Source: Breznakia pachnodae
GTDB taxonomy: Bacteria; Bacillota_I; Bacilli_A; Erysipelotrichales; Erysipelotrichaceae
Direction of reading: 5' to 3'
DNA length: 64,000 nt
Assembly: GCF_030814225.1 (NCBI RefSeq)
Contig: NZ_JAUSUR010000001.1
Location: 1 to 64,000, forward strand
The notes under the pieces were generated by a model that worked only from the letters and a program-made list of their open reading frames with translations, was not told where the DNA came from and ran no database searches. Below are positions 44,449-54,416 of the stretch, in pieces; position 1 is the stretch's first letter; every line of letters begins with the position of its first letter. A program made the position numbers and the translations under genes.

Positions 44449-45772
44449 AATACCCATATTTTTTTCGTTGTGTCAGCAAGAAGAACATTGAGACAAAGAA
44501 TGCTAAGAACTCAGCAACGGGTATACTCAGCCACAATCCATCAATTCCCATATATTCTGGTAACAGCAATGCGAAGAATACAATAAAAACTAAATTCTTT
44601 AAAAATGAAATCGCTGCTGATATTGGTCCATTTGATAATGCAGTAAAAAATCCTGATGAAAATATATTAAATCCATTAAAGATAAATGAGAATGAAAATA
44701 AATATAACCCATGAACTGCTAACTCATATGCAGCTCCCTTCTCTCCCATAAATACTTCAATCAAGAAATCACCAAAAACCAAAGACAATATAAAGATAGC
44801 AATTGAAAATATCCAAATAAAGATATTGGCATATCGAAACAATCGTTTCAGTTGTGCTCTATTTTCACTACCATAGGAATACCCAATTACTGGAGCTACT
44901 CCATTGGAAAAACCAATAAATACAGCAAGTAATAAATATTGAATATAGAAAATGATAGAAATGGCTGCAACTCCATCTTCACCAGCAAAGCGCATCATCC
45001 CTAAGTTGAAGATAACCGTTGTAATCGCGAATGATAATTGTGATACCATTTCACTTGAACCGTTAATCATTGCTTCAATAATCATTGAGAATTTCTTCTT
45101 AATCTTTGTGAAGTGAATTGAACTCTCTGGATTAACAAAGAAACGAAGCGCAATTAGAACAGAAACGATTTGTCCTAAAACCGTAGCAATTGCAGCTCCA
45201 AACACTCCCATATGAAAAATAGCAATAAATATATAATCGAATACAATATTTACGACACCTCCAACAATTGAAGTTCTTAGTGCAAGTTTTGGATGACCTG
45301 CAGTAACTAACAATTGATCATAAACATTCTTTAGTACCAAAACAGGTGCAAACAAGATAAATAGGATTCCATAATCAATACAGTAATCCATTAATACATC
45401 ACTTGCTCCCAACACTTGGAATAATGGTTCCATGAACAGATAACCAGCAACAAGGAAAACAACCCCTACCGCAAAGCAGAACACATTGATAAACGTAAAG
45501 TCTTCATGTGCTTCCCCTTCTTTACCTTCTCCAAGTTTTTTTGATATAACCGCATTCCCTCCAGTAGCAAACATAATACCTATACTACTTATTAAATTAA
45601 ATACAGGCATGACAATATTAATTGCAGCTACTCCATTACTTCCCACAAAACGGGCAACGAAAATACCATCCACAATCGTATATAGTGACATAAACACTAA
45701 CATCATGACTGTTGGAAAGGCAAATTTTAAAAGTGATTTAAAATCAAACTCTCTAGCTATAGAATTTTGCAT
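44447..45772 (-). CDS. MATE-family multidrug efflux transporter
   Basis: 441 residues, twelve predicted membrane helices in two repeated halves; FPTVMMLVFMSLYTIVDGIF near the start and NGVAPVIGYSYGS in the middle are family hallmarks. It exports cationic drugs or metabolites with Na+ or H+. It is divergent from a MerR regulator, and its promoter is a MerR-type 19-bp-spacer promoter, so it should be induced by the regulator's ligand. Confidence 0.92.
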   Translation of the reverse strand: MQNSIAREFDFKSLLKFAFPTVMMLVFMSLYTIVDGIFVARFVGSNGVAAINIVMPVFNLISSIGIMFATGGNAVISKKLGEGKEGEAHEDFTFINVFCFAVGVVFLVAGYLFMEPLFQVLGASDVLMDYCIDYGILFILFAPVLVLKNVYDQLLVTAGHPKLALRTSIVGGVVNIVFDYIFIAIFHMGVFGAAIATVLGQIVSVLIALRFFVNPESSIHFTKIKKKFSMIIEAMINGSSEMVSQLSFAITTVIFNLGMMRFAGEDGVAAISIIFYIQYLLLAVFIGFSNGVAPVIGYSYGSENRAQLKRLFRYANIFIWIFSIAIFILSLVFGDFLIEVFMGEKGAAYELAVHGLYLFSFSFIFNGFNIFSSGFFTALSNGPISAAISFLKNLVFIVFFALLLPEYMGIDGLWLSIPVAEFLAFFVSMFFLLTQRKKYGY

Positions 45773-45814
45773 ATTGACCTCCTTTATTTATAGAAAAAAG
45801 TGTGAACAAATGAT

Positions 45815-45845
45815 ATCATAAACTATATGGTAACCATATAGTCAA
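45815..45845 (-). promoter_or_regulatory. MerR-type promoter and operator controlling the MATE gene
   Basis: Minus strand TTGACT (45840-45845), exactly 19 bp, TATGAT (45815-45820). The spacer is filled by a perfect inverted repeat with arms ACTATATGGT (45822-45831) and ACCATATAGT (45833-45842) around one central base. This over-long spacer with a dyad is the diagnostic design of MerR-activated promoters. Confidence 0.85.
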
Positions 45846-45855
45846 GGAGAAATTT

Positions 45856-46671
45856 ATGCATTCAAAAATATTTTTAACTACAGGCGAATTTGCGAAACTA
45901 TGCAATACAACAAAAAATACATTATTTCACTACGATACAATTGATCTATTAAAACCAGTTCATATAAATGAAAATGGTTATCGATTTTATTCAATTGATC
46001 AATTTTCAACCTTTGATATGATTTCAGTGCTTCAGGATAGTGGAAGTTCTTTAAAAGAAATCAAAGAGTTTATTAAGCATCAGAATGCAGATAACTTCCT
46101 TACAATACTGGCAGATAAGAAAAAAACGATTAAGCAACAACAACAGCATCTAAAACAGTTAAATATGTCAATTGATTATATAATTCAAAACACCAAGAAA
46201 GCAATGGATGTTACCTACTTCGAGCCAATCATAGAATTAGTAGAGGAAGAACATATTGTCTGTACCCCTTTTCTTGAAGCACATCACAACGAACAGGATT
46301 ACTATGAATCTATTAGTAGTCATATTGCATATTGTCAAAAATACGAAATCAATGATGATTTATCTTATGGAGTTATTTATAAGAAAGAGGATATCTTTAG
46401 AGGATATTATAGAGAATCTTACTATTATTCTTATCTTTCAAAAAAACGTAATATTCCGAACATGAAGACAAAAGAAAAAGGAACCTATGCATTTATTTAT
46501 CACAAAGGTTCCTATGATGAGTTGAAAAATACGTATCAGATTCTTTTATCTTACATAACCAATAATAACTTAAAAGTAATCAGCGATTTTTATGAATATG
46601 AATTATTGAATCACTTACAAACGGATGACCCTAATAATTACAGTATTGAAATATCAGTAATGGTAAAATAA
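45856..46671 (+). CDS. MerR-family multidrug-responsive regulator
   Basis: 271 residues. N-terminal winged helix (about 5-75; TTGEFAKLCNTTKNTLFHYD then NGYRFYSIDQF), a long dimerisation helix (about 80-118), and a C-terminal GyrI-like/BmrR-type effector domain with aromatic residues (YRESYYYSYLSKK, GTYAFIYHKGSYDEL). It binds the dyad in the intergenic region and, when a lipophilic cation or other drug binds, untwists the 19-bp spacer to activate the MATE gene. Start after AAGGAGAAATTT. Confidence 0.9.
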   Translation: MHSKIFLTTGEFAKLCNTTKNTLFHYDTIDLLKPVHINENGYRFYSIDQFSTFDMISVLQDSGSSLKEIKEFIKHQNADNFLTILADKKKTIKQQQQHLKQLNMSIDYIIQNTKKAMDVTYFEPIIELVEEEHIVCTPFLEAHHNEQDYYESISSHIAYCQKYEINDDLSYGVIYKKEDIFRGYYRESYYYSYLSKKRNIPNMKTKEKGTYAFIYHKGSYDELKNTYQILLSYITNNNLKVISDFYEYELLNHLQTDDPNNYSIEISVMVK

Positions 46672-46674
46672 TTA

Positions 46675-49320
46675 TTACTCCAGATTCCCCAGTACTTGTT
46701 TCTTATCTTCTAACATTGCCTGGTTACGATAACCAAAACATTTCGCTCGTGCTTTTAAGAGTACTTTTCTGCCACTTCCATTCCTTGTATAAACAAGTTC
46801 ATGTCTACCCATCAGTCGTTTTATATGCTCTTCAAACAGTTGAGCATCTTTTTTATTTTTAGAGAATATCTCTGGAACCGCAAAGTATTTATTAATGCTG
46901 TTCATTCTTCCCTTTCGCACTATCATATAACGTTGGTTTTCAATCATTGCAAAGAATTCTTTGAGACAAGTAGTAAATAGATTTTTATCCTTTGCCTCTC
47001 CTCCATCTAAATAAATAATTACACATTCAGCAAGCGGTGTTTTACGAATCCTTACTTTTAAGGTTCTTGATGATACATAACCAGCATCCTGTAATGCAGA
47101 TAAGATTGCATCACCAATTCGTTGAAGATTACGTTGTGGTGATAACTTTATTGTAATAAAAGAAACCAGATACATGGAAATAAATGCAAAGATAATATAA
47201 ATCAAGAAATAGAATGACATGGTCATACTAAGACTTCCTACAGATCCACGCATTGCATATACTGGGGCAAGAACAATCATACTTACAATCATCCCAATCC
47301 ATAATGCCCAGGTATTCGCAAATGCATATATCTTTTCAAACTGCTCGTTATCAACGCTTACCACCTGTTCTACTGGTGACTTTTGATCAATTACTGCAAG
47401 TGCATGATCCCAACGTTTCTTTTGCTTATCTCGTTTTCTTGATTCTTGCAACATTTGGCTATTGATATCTTTTATATTCTTTTCTTTGTATGGAGGTGTT
47501 ACATAAGTAATCCTGCCAAATCCGCTTTCAACTACATCTAATTCATAATGTAGTCCCAGAAAAGATTCAAATCTTCGTTTTAAGGTATCAAAGTCAGCTG
47601 ATACATGTTCTTCTAAAGTGAACTCTTTATTCTTTGATACTGGGTCCATACAAACCAGATGCCAGATGTTACTCACTTTATTTGAATCTTTATCATACGA
47701 TCTGATTGCTCTTCCGCGCATCTGATTACTTAATACAAATGAGCCAACATAAGATGCCAATATCAGCGTATTGATACAAGGTGAGTCCCAACCTTCTCCC
47801 AGAAGTGATTTCGTTCCTGTTAATACATGAATATGACCCTGTTCAAATAAATGAGTCACACAACGTACAAGAGTCCCATTATCAGCGTTCGTAGACACTT
47901 GTACATAATCATCTATTCCCAGTTTTGAATAACTTGCACTATAACCATGTTGGGATAACCCAGAACTTAACAAAGATTCACATTCTTTCGGTATCACAAC
48001 AATACCACCACTTAAGATGGCTAATTTCAGTCCTTTTAGTTTTAATGAATAAATACAATCAAATATAGGCACAGCACCAAGCTCTGAAATTCCATGTTCC
48101 TGTCCCACTAACGATATCATTTCTTTTTTTATGTAATCACAAAGAATTAACATTCTTAAACTATCATTCATTTGACTATATTCTTCTTTTACAATTGTTT
48201 GAATACTGTTCAGCTTACCTTTACTATTTACCAATAGTTTTTCTACTTTATCATTCTTCACAAAACTCACTTTGTTTCGATGAATGCAACTATGTGTACG
48301 TAAAATCTTTTCAATTAATTTTCTGGTATCATTTGTATCTTGATAATGTTCAATATCATCATAAAGAACATTTTGAATAAGACACTGCAGATACTTTCCA
48401 CTCATCATTGGAAGTTCGAAGGTTTTCATATCAAATACTTCATTAAATTCTTTAGGATATGCAATTCCTTTTCCTTTTAAGTAAATCATGAGAGAAACTA
48501 AATAAGTAGGATTTTCTAGAAAGTAATCAATATAAGGTGAAGGATCACGAAGTGCAGGATGGGTACAGATTAATGATTCTAGTGAATTTAAATCCAATAA
48601 TTCTCGCATACAAGCAATAATATTATCTTTATGTTTATCAACCATTTCTTTTTCATCTTTGGTTGGCCAATTAAAATAAACATAGTCCTGATGAGCACAA
48701 AGACTTCCTTCTTTTACTAATTCAGGAGTAAACACTTCTTCATCAATAGGGCCACACATATCAATATAACGATTCCACTCTTGAAAACTGCTGTCATATG
48801 GTGGCGTTGCTGTTAGAGATAATAAAGTAACTCCTTTTCCGGAATCAACTAATTTTTCTAATGCTTTCCACCATTCGTTCTTTAAATGATGTGCTTCATC
48901 TAAACAAATCACTTTAATATTGTGTTTTTCAATTACTCCAAGAATGTCCAAATCGCTATAGTCTTCATCATCGTCTTTTACTTTAGAAATACTACTGTGC
49001 ATCGCCTGATAAGTAATAGAAGTAATTAATTTTGGTGAACAAATCGTATTTGAAAGAACTTCATCACTGTTTGTTGATGAAGTTAAAAATCCTTCTTTCA
49101 CTCGTGACAACCATTGTTCACGAATTGTAATATTTGGTGTTAGGATTAAACATGGTTGTCCTAATCGCTTTATTATTTCGATTCCTAATGTTGTTTTACC
49201 TGAACCTGGTGCTGCAACGATATGAATTTTATCATCTCGTAAATGTTTATCTAAATTATCCAACACTCGTTTCTGATAAATTCTCCATTCCCCTTTGAAA
49301 TTTAAAATATCTGTATACAT
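46675..49320 (-). CDS. Superfamily 2 helicase with two C-terminal membrane helices
   Basis: 881 residues from the ATG after GGAGGGAACC. Helicase motif I AAPGSGKTT (36-44), motif II DEAH (141-144), motif III SLTATPP (168-174), and motifs V-VI LLGEGWDSP and QMRGRAIRS near 540-580 show an intact DEAH-type motor. Two strong hydrophobic segments follow at about 672-690 and 700-724, then a ~150-residue basic C-terminal domain of no recognised family. A nucleic-acid motor tethered to the membrane is unusual; DNA defence, uptake or segregation are possible. Flanked by a MerR gene (convergent, 3-bp gap) and a sugar operon, with no evident partner. Confidence 0.78.
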   Translation of the reverse strand: MYTDILNFKGEWRIYQKRVLDNLDKHLRDDKIHIVAAPGSGKTTLGIEIIKRLGQPCLILTPNITIREQWLSRVKEGFLTSSTNSDEVLSNTICSPKLITSITYQAMHSSISKVKDDDEDYSDLDILGVIEKHNIKVICLDEAHHLKNEWWKALEKLVDSGKGVTLLSLTATPPYDSSFQEWNRYIDMCGPIDEEVFTPELVKEGSLCAHQDYVYFNWPTKDEKEMVDKHKDNIIACMRELLDLNSLESLICTHPALRDPSPYIDYFLENPTYLVSLMIYLKGKGIAYPKEFNEVFDMKTFELPMMSGKYLQCLIQNVLYDDIEHYQDTNDTRKLIEKILRTHSCIHRNKVSFVKNDKVEKLLVNSKGKLNSIQTIVKEEYSQMNDSLRMLILCDYIKKEMISLVGQEHGISELGAVPIFDCIYSLKLKGLKLAILSGGIVVIPKECESLLSSGLSQHGYSASYSKLGIDDYVQVSTNADNGTLVRCVTHLFEQGHIHVLTGTKSLLGEGWDSPCINTLILASYVGSFVLSNQMRGRAIRSYDKDSNKVSNIWHLVCMDPVSKNKEFTLEEHVSADFDTLKRRFESFLGLHYELDVVESGFGRITYVTPPYKEKNIKDINSQMLQESRKRDKQKKRWDHALAVIDQKSPVEQVVSVDNEQFEKIYAFANTWALWIGMIVSMIVLAPVYAMRGSVGSLSMTMSFYFLIYIIFAFISMYLVSFITIKLSPQRNLQRIGDAILSALQDAGYVSSRTLKVRIRKTPLAECVIIYLDGGEAKDKNLFTTCLKEFFAMIENQRYMIVRKGRMNSINKYFAVPEIFSKNKKDAQLFEEHIKRLMGRHELVYTRNGSGRKVLLKARAKCFGYRNQAMLEDKKQVLGNLE

Positions 49321-49358
49321 GGTTCCCTCCATAATTACTTATTAGTATAACATAAAAA

Positions 49359-49385
49359 GGACATACAATAAGATGCTGTATGTCC
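49359..49385 (-). terminator. Terminator of the PTS operon
   Basis: Nine-bp stem GGACATACA (49359-49367) / TGTATGTCC (49377-49385) with TTTTTAT on the minus strand. Confidence 0.85.
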
Positions 49386-49393
49386 AAAATATA

Positions 49394-50650
49394 TTAATTA
49401 TTATAGTTTAATAAAATCTGTTCAGCCTGTGAATTCCACAATCCTTTATGTTCCTTACAAGAATCAGCAAGTAACTTAAACAACTCATTATCTTTACCTA
49501 GTTCTTCAAAGTCATCAATTGCTGTTAGTGGCATTTCGATTTGGGTATAGATTAGTTTTTTACCACCAGGAATCTCTGGTAAGTGAAGTGTTGTATCAGC
49601 TACACTATCTAATCCTCCTATATGTGTAACCATAAGAGAAGGATTTACTAATCCTTTGCTAGATAAATCAAGTGCTTCTAGTAAATCATCATTGTTTCCA
49701 CCAGTAGTTCCCATAATATGAGTGCTTGTATAGTGAGCATCGTATAAATTAATCATTGCTGAGAAATTCTTATCAGTTGGCCCAGCAAAGATATTCATAC
49801 AACCATCAAATGCCAACAAGCGATTTCCTTGTTCTGCTAGTGCCTGCACTGGTGCATAGATAAATACATCATCGTATCCATGTCCATCTGTTAAATCCAT
49901 AAGTGCTTTTTCATCATCTTCATAATCATTTGGATTGAAATAAACTAATTCAACCCCTCTTTCTTTCATCGATTCTTCAGATAAGATTTGTTTTGCACGA
50001 TTCAGACGATCATTACTAATATCCGTAACAACTACTTTCTTCGGTTTCTTTTCAATTGCTCCTGCATAATCAATAGCACCAAGTCCCATTGGACCAGTAC
50101 CACCTAAAATCAGTAAATATCCATTTTCCTTTACACCCATTTCATGATTATAGTTTACTTTATTGGTATGATAGTTTGCATGATAGCCACCAATTACACA
50201 TGACATTGGTTCTCCTAAACTTGCACTGTAGTAAGAATCTCCTTCATATACCATAAGACAACCTAATTCCATAACTTCCTGTGGAATAATACAGTACGTA
50301 CAATCACCACCAAAGTATTTATATGAATATCCTGGTGAAGCTAAACTTCCTTTATAGTTCAATGCTGGTTGTTGTGCAAAGCGTTGTCCTGGCTTAAACT
50401 GATCCTGCCATTTCTTACCAACCTTTACAATATCACCTGAAAACTCATGTCCAAGAATAATTGGATTTTCTGCTACATCATTTGGTACTCGTTTATGATT
50501 TTTTCCTTGTTTCACGGTTTTGTATGTCGACATACAAATACTGTCAGTAATAATTTTCACCAGAATTTCATCATCTTTAATTTCTGGTAATTCAAATTCT
50601 TCTAATCTAATATCATCAACGCCATATAGGCGTACTGCTTTCGTCTTCAT
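49394..50650 (-). CDS. Zinc-dependent dehydrogenase, L-sorbose-1-phosphate reductase type
   Basis: 418 residues. Strong resemblance to SorE as I remember it: KAVRLYGVDDIRLEEFELPE at the start, IILGHEFSGDIVKVGKKW near 64-81, EPMSCVIGGYHANYH, LILGGTGPMGLGAIDYA (Rossmann), DGCMNIFAGPTDKNFSA. SorE reduces L-sorbose-1-phosphate to glucitol-6-phosphate with NAD(P)H. Here it ends a mannitol-type PTS operon that lacks MtlD, so the actual substrate is a ketose- or alditol-phosphate yet to be set. AAAC-rich spacing of 10 bp from the kinase gene. Confidence 0.8.
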   Translation of the reverse strand: MKTKAVRLYGVDDIRLEEFELPEIKDDEILVKIITDSICMSTYKTVKQGKNHKRVPNDVAENPIILGHEFSGDIVKVGKKWQDQFKPGQRFAQQPALNYKGSLASPGYSYKYFGGDCTYCIIPQEVMELGCLMVYEGDSYYSASLGEPMSCVIGGYHANYHTNKVNYNHEMGVKENGYLLILGGTGPMGLGAIDYAGAIEKKPKKVVVTDISNDRLNRAKQILSEESMKERGVELVYFNPNDYEDDEKALMDLTDGHGYDDVFIYAPVQALAEQGNRLLAFDGCMNIFAGPTDKNFSAMINLYDAHYTSTHIMGTTGGNNDDLLEALDLSSKGLVNPSLMVTHIGGLDSVADTTLHLPEIPGGKKLIYTQIEMPLTAIDDFEELGKDNELFKLLADSCKEHKGLWNSQAEQILLNYNN

Positions 50651-50660
50651 GTTTCCACCT

Positions 50661-51590
50661 CTATAAGTAGTTTATCTCTACTTCTTTCATTAACTCTTTT
50701 ACCTGCTCTTTTGAAGCTGGTTGGGTTCCTTTGGTCATAACTGCACCTGCACTTGTAGCTACTGCCAACTTCACAAGCTCTTCAAATGATAGTTCCTGTT
50801 CAAGTCCATAGGCAATCGCTGCTACCATTGCATCTCCAGCACCTACACTGGAATGTGCATCCACTTTTAATCCTTTTACCATTGCAGTATGTTCACTATC
50901 AATAAATAACGCTCCTTCTTTCCCCATTGAAATTGCAATCAGCTGCATTCCTTTATCTAACAATGCTTTTCCTAATTTAACAATTTCATCATTTTTACAA
51001 TCTTCACTTATTTCATAATATTTACATAACTCATATTTATTTGGTTTTATAACATTTGGTACTTCTTCTATTGCATGAGCAAATAAATCCCCATCTGCAT
51101 CAAGAATTACTTTTATCTTATTTTGTTTTAGTTGTTTGATTAATTTGGCATAAATATCTTTTGGCACACTGCCAGGTACACTTCCTGATAATACTACATA
51201 GTCATTTTTGGAAGCGTGCTTCACAATCTTATCTACAAGTGCACGCAAAGCAACTTCATCAATGTATGGACCTTCTTCATTTAATTCTGTAAGATCCATA
51301 TCTTTGTTTAATACTTTTAAATTTACTCTTGTATTACCAGCTACTTCCACCATATCATTATCAATTGATAACTGATCAAGTGATTCTTTAATAAATGCAC
51401 CATTAGTACCAGCAATAAATCCTGTAGCCAAGCTCTCACCACCAAGCGCCTGGATTGTTTTTGATACATTGATACCTTTTCCACCTGCATTCATCATCGT
51501 CTGCTCAAGACGATTAAGACCGCCTACAACAAGTTCATCGACTACTGCTGTTTTATCAATTGCAGGATTCATTGTTACTGTAATAATCAT
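50661..51590 (-). CDS. PfkB-family 1-phosphofructokinase or tagatose-6-phosphate kinase
   Basis: 309 residues. N-terminal TVTMNPAIDKT and NAGGKGINVSKTI, and C-terminal HSSVGAGDAMVAAIAYG with the catalytic Asp, define the FruK/LacC branch of PfkB kinases. It phosphorylates fructose-1-phosphate or tagatose-6-phosphate to a bisphosphate that aldolase can split. Its position between the PTS proteins and the SorE-like reductase suggests it acts on the reductase product or on the imported sugar phosphate. Confidence 0.88.
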   Translation of the reverse strand: MIITVTMNPAIDKTAVVDELVVGGLNRLEQTMMNAGGKGINVSKTIQALGGESLATGFIAGTNGAFIKESLDQLSIDNDMVEVAGNTRVNLKVLNKDMDLTELNEEGPYIDEVALRALVDKIVKHASKNDYVVLSGSVPGSVPKDIYAKLIKQLKQNKIKVILDADGDLFAHAIEEVPNVIKPNKYELCKYYEISEDCKNDEIVKLGKALLDKGMQLIAISMGKEGALFIDSEHTAMVKGLKVDAHSSVGAGDAMVAAIAYGLEQELSFEELVKLAVATSAGAVMTKGTQPASKEQVKELMKEVEINYL

Positions 51591-51591
51591 C

Positions 51592-52308
51592 TTACTCTTC
51601 CTCCGTTAAAATCTGATATATATAATCAATATCATTGCTTGCCACTAAATTATCTACGGTTTCCATTTCACATAACTTAGAAGCAATATTTTGAAGAATT
51701 TGCATATGATCATTGTTGGTTGCTGCAATACCAATTACTACACGTACAAGATTTCCATCCCAATCAATACCATCAGGATAAATCATTACAGCTAATCCAG
51801 TCTTTTTTACATATTCCTTAACTTCATATTCACCATGAGGAATTGCAAGATCATTTCCAATATAGGTAGTCAAGGATGCATCACGATTCAGCATCCCTAC
51901 AATATATGGCTCTTCAATATATCCAGCATCCAACAATAGATTTCCTACTGCTTTGATTGCTTCAACATTTGTAACACTTGGACATTCTACTCTAATTTGT
52001 TCTTTTGCTAATACTGCTTTTTTATTTGTCTCTTTCATAATTTCCTCTACAATCCTTTCGTATACATCTTCACCAGCAAAACCATCGACTTTTAATATTA
52101 GTTTATCTGGATAACGCTCTTTTAATTGTTTATAAAACATTTGATGTGATATCAAAATATCAATCGCTTCCGGAATCTCATTGAGTCCACAGTTATGTAC
52201 TTTTTCACTAAGACCTGAGTTCCTTAGTTTTCGCTGAAGCATCGAAGCTCCCAAAGCACTGGAACCCATACCAGCATCACATACAAAATAGATGTTTAAC
52301 TCTTTCAT
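51592..52308 (-). CDS. Mannitol-type PTS EIIB-EIIA fusion
   Basis: 238 residues. N-terminal EIIB with phosphocysteine in FVCDAGMGSSALGA (Cys10), a linker near 95-105, then EIIA with active His in LAIPHGEYEVK near 160. The EIIBA order is uncommon; the usual mannitol layout is EIICB plus a separate EIIA (MtlF). The operon's EIICB already has its own EIIB, so this is a second EIIB. ATGA overlap with the regulator gene. Confidence 0.85.
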   Translation of the reverse strand: MKELNIYFVCDAGMGSSALGASMLQRKLRNSGLSEKVHNCGLNEIPEAIDILISHQMFYKQLKERYPDKLILKVDGFAGEDVYERIVEEIMKETNKKAVLAKEQIRVECPSVTNVEAIKAVGNLLLDAGYIEEPYIVGMLNRDASLTTYIGNDLAIPHGEYEVKEYVKKTGLAVMIYPDGIDWDGNLVRVVIGIAATNNDHMQILQNIASKLCEMETVDNLVASNDIDYIYQILTEEE

Positions 52309-54398
52309 GATGAGCTCCTTTCTTCATGCAGATGTTGGAATAAGTAATCCTTCATCAGAAGTTCAATTGCTACATAGATATCATTGTAATCACCAGTTGC
52401 TAAGCTTTCATACAACTGATCATTTTCAATGATACTACGACTAATCATACTCATTAATTTCTTTTGATTTTTAGTATGCTTTTCTGGAATAAACATCGCT
52501 ATTACAAACTTAATGTTTGATAATTCATCATGAATAAACTCACCATGGTTAGAGCGGAATACTTTTAGGATACAGGTGTCTTCTGAAGTAAGAAATCCAT
52601 GAAACAAAGCAAACCCCATTTCATTAAATATTGTAGAATTCATGTTTTCACGATGAATCAGTACTTTGTATATTGCTTCTTCTTCCACCTTATCTTTACT
52701 AATATTCCTAGCTACTTCATTTATCAGTTGTAATTTATCCAAGCGATAATCACAGATACATAATTCTACACTATCCAATAACTGAAAGATATCACTAGCT
52801 AGCAAGTCAGTCTCACTCTTTGGTGATGTCATTGTCTTCGCTCGTTTAATCGTTCTTCTTTTACGTGCAATTGCATCCTGCAGTTTTTGAATATCATTAT
52901 TTGGAAGTAACGGATTCACTAAAATAACTTCTTCATCTGTTTCAAACGTAAAGGTTGATACCAGTAAATCACATTCAAAGGTTTTCTTTCGTATATCCTC
53001 AATTGATAACGTTTCAAAAGATACAAATTCATCACATACCTTTTCTAATCGAGCCAGTAGCATTGCGGATACCCCAATTCCACTGGAACATACAATTCCA
53101 ATGTGAATATCTCTGGATACAATTTCTTTTTTTTCTTCTCGTTCCATCGCTGCACCAAAGTGCATTGCAACATAACCTACTTCATCCTCTGGAACGTCAT
53201 ACCCATAGACATCGCTAATACACGCACAAGCAACAATTGCCTGTTCATATATATCTTTATGCAATTCCTTCAATTGAGCCAGTAAGGGGTTGTAAATCGG
53301 CATATGATGACTTAAACGCACAAGCGTTGGACGCAAATGTGCAATCATTCCCTGTAACAGTTCACGATCACTCTTCAGCATTACATTATGAGGAGTTGGC
53401 AGCGTATCAATCATCTTATGAATCAATACAAGTAATTCCTCTTCTTTGTACATTGCAATTTCAATTGGTTCATCATCTAATGAATTCTGTGTTAGTTTCG
53501 CACCTTTGATATGCATAGCAATAAATGATATTTCAACCTCTGGAATCTGAATTCCAAATTCTTCCTCCAGATACGTACACATATGTTGTGCCTGTTTATA
53601 ACTGTAATCATCTTTCATCATACCTACGATATAATCATTATCTTCCAACTTTTCATTCTTTAAAATTCGATCAATTGCAATGGTAAGATGGATGATTAAT
53701 CCAATATAAGAACTTTGTGCATATCGAATCAAATCTAATTCTTCTTCATACTGATGAAAAAGACGTAAGATACGTTGTAAAATATCCTGATTCAATAAAC
53801 TTAAAATTCCATTTTTATCATCCATAAAGATTTGCTTCAATAATGAATTTGCATCATACGGATCAATTGTTTCATCCTGTTTGTCATAAATTGATTCTGC
53901 CAGAATAGATGTTAATGCTTTACGATAATTCTCTTCACTACCTAACAATTCAATTCCCAGTCCTGGTGTACGATTCACTTTTAAGTTATATTTTTGAAAC
54001 CATGAATCCAGAATATCTAAATCATTGCTGATTGTAGCCTGTGATACCTGAAACATCTCCGCATAATAATACAATTTCTGAATTCTGTTTTCTTTTAATA
54101 TTTCAAATATCAACAGTTTATGACGATCTTCCTTTTTTAAATAACCCATCTTTTCAGCTTGTAGAGCCTGATAGAGTACTTCCTTTTGATCTTCACTACC
54201 CTCAATATATAAACCTTTCTTCGGCTTTGATTGTAGGGTTAAATCAAATGGTTTTAATATATAAGCAGTATCTTGTACTTCACGAAATACGGTACGTTTA
54301 CTAATCTGCAAAAGCGAAGAAAGCTCTTCAATGCTCACATAGTCATTACTCTCTAAACAAATCTGCAATATTTTGTTTAATCTTGGTGAACATATCAT
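52305..54398 (-). CDS. mtlR: BglG/MtlR-family PTS-regulated activator
   Basis: 697 residues. Two N-terminal helix-turn-helix regions (about 1-130; SIEELSSLLQISKRTVFREV, QVSQATISNDLD), two PRD domains (about 190-400), an EIIB-like domain with Cys in GIVCSSGIGVSAML near 430, and a C-terminal EIIA-like domain with His in ALFHGFL. MtlR-type activators respond to phosphorylation by HPr and the PTS proteins. It is the second gene of its own operon and a likely ligand of the inverted repeat at 55891-55914. Confidence 0.88.
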   Translation of the reverse strand: MICSPRLNKILQICLESNDYVSIEELSSLLQISKRTVFREVQDTAYILKPFDLTLQSKPKKGLYIEGSEDQKEVLYQALQAEKMGYLKKEDRHKLLIFEILKENRIQKLYYYAEMFQVSQATISNDLDILDSWFQKYNLKVNRTPGLGIELLGSEENYRKALTSILAESIYDKQDETIDPYDANSLLKQIFMDDKNGILSLLNQDILQRILRLFHQYEEELDLIRYAQSSYIGLIIHLTIAIDRILKNEKLEDNDYIVGMMKDDYSYKQAQHMCTYLEEEFGIQIPEVEISFIAMHIKGAKLTQNSLDDEPIEIAMYKEEELLVLIHKMIDTLPTPHNVMLKSDRELLQGMIAHLRPTLVRLSHHMPIYNPLLAQLKELHKDIYEQAIVACACISDVYGYDVPEDEVGYVAMHFGAAMEREEKKEIVSRDIHIGIVCSSGIGVSAMLLARLEKVCDEFVSFETLSIEDIRKKTFECDLLVSTFTFETDEEVILVNPLLPNNDIQKLQDAIARKRRTIKRAKTMTSPKSETDLLASDIFQLLDSVELCICDYRLDKLQLINEVARNISKDKVEEEAIYKVLIHRENMNSTIFNEMGFALFHGFLTSEDTCILKVFRSNHGEFIHDELSNIKFVIAMFIPEKHTKNQKKLMSMISRSIIENDQLYESLATGDYNDIYVAIELLMKDYLFQHLHEERSSS

Positions 54399-54416
54399 AG
54401 CTTTCTCCTTTCGTTT

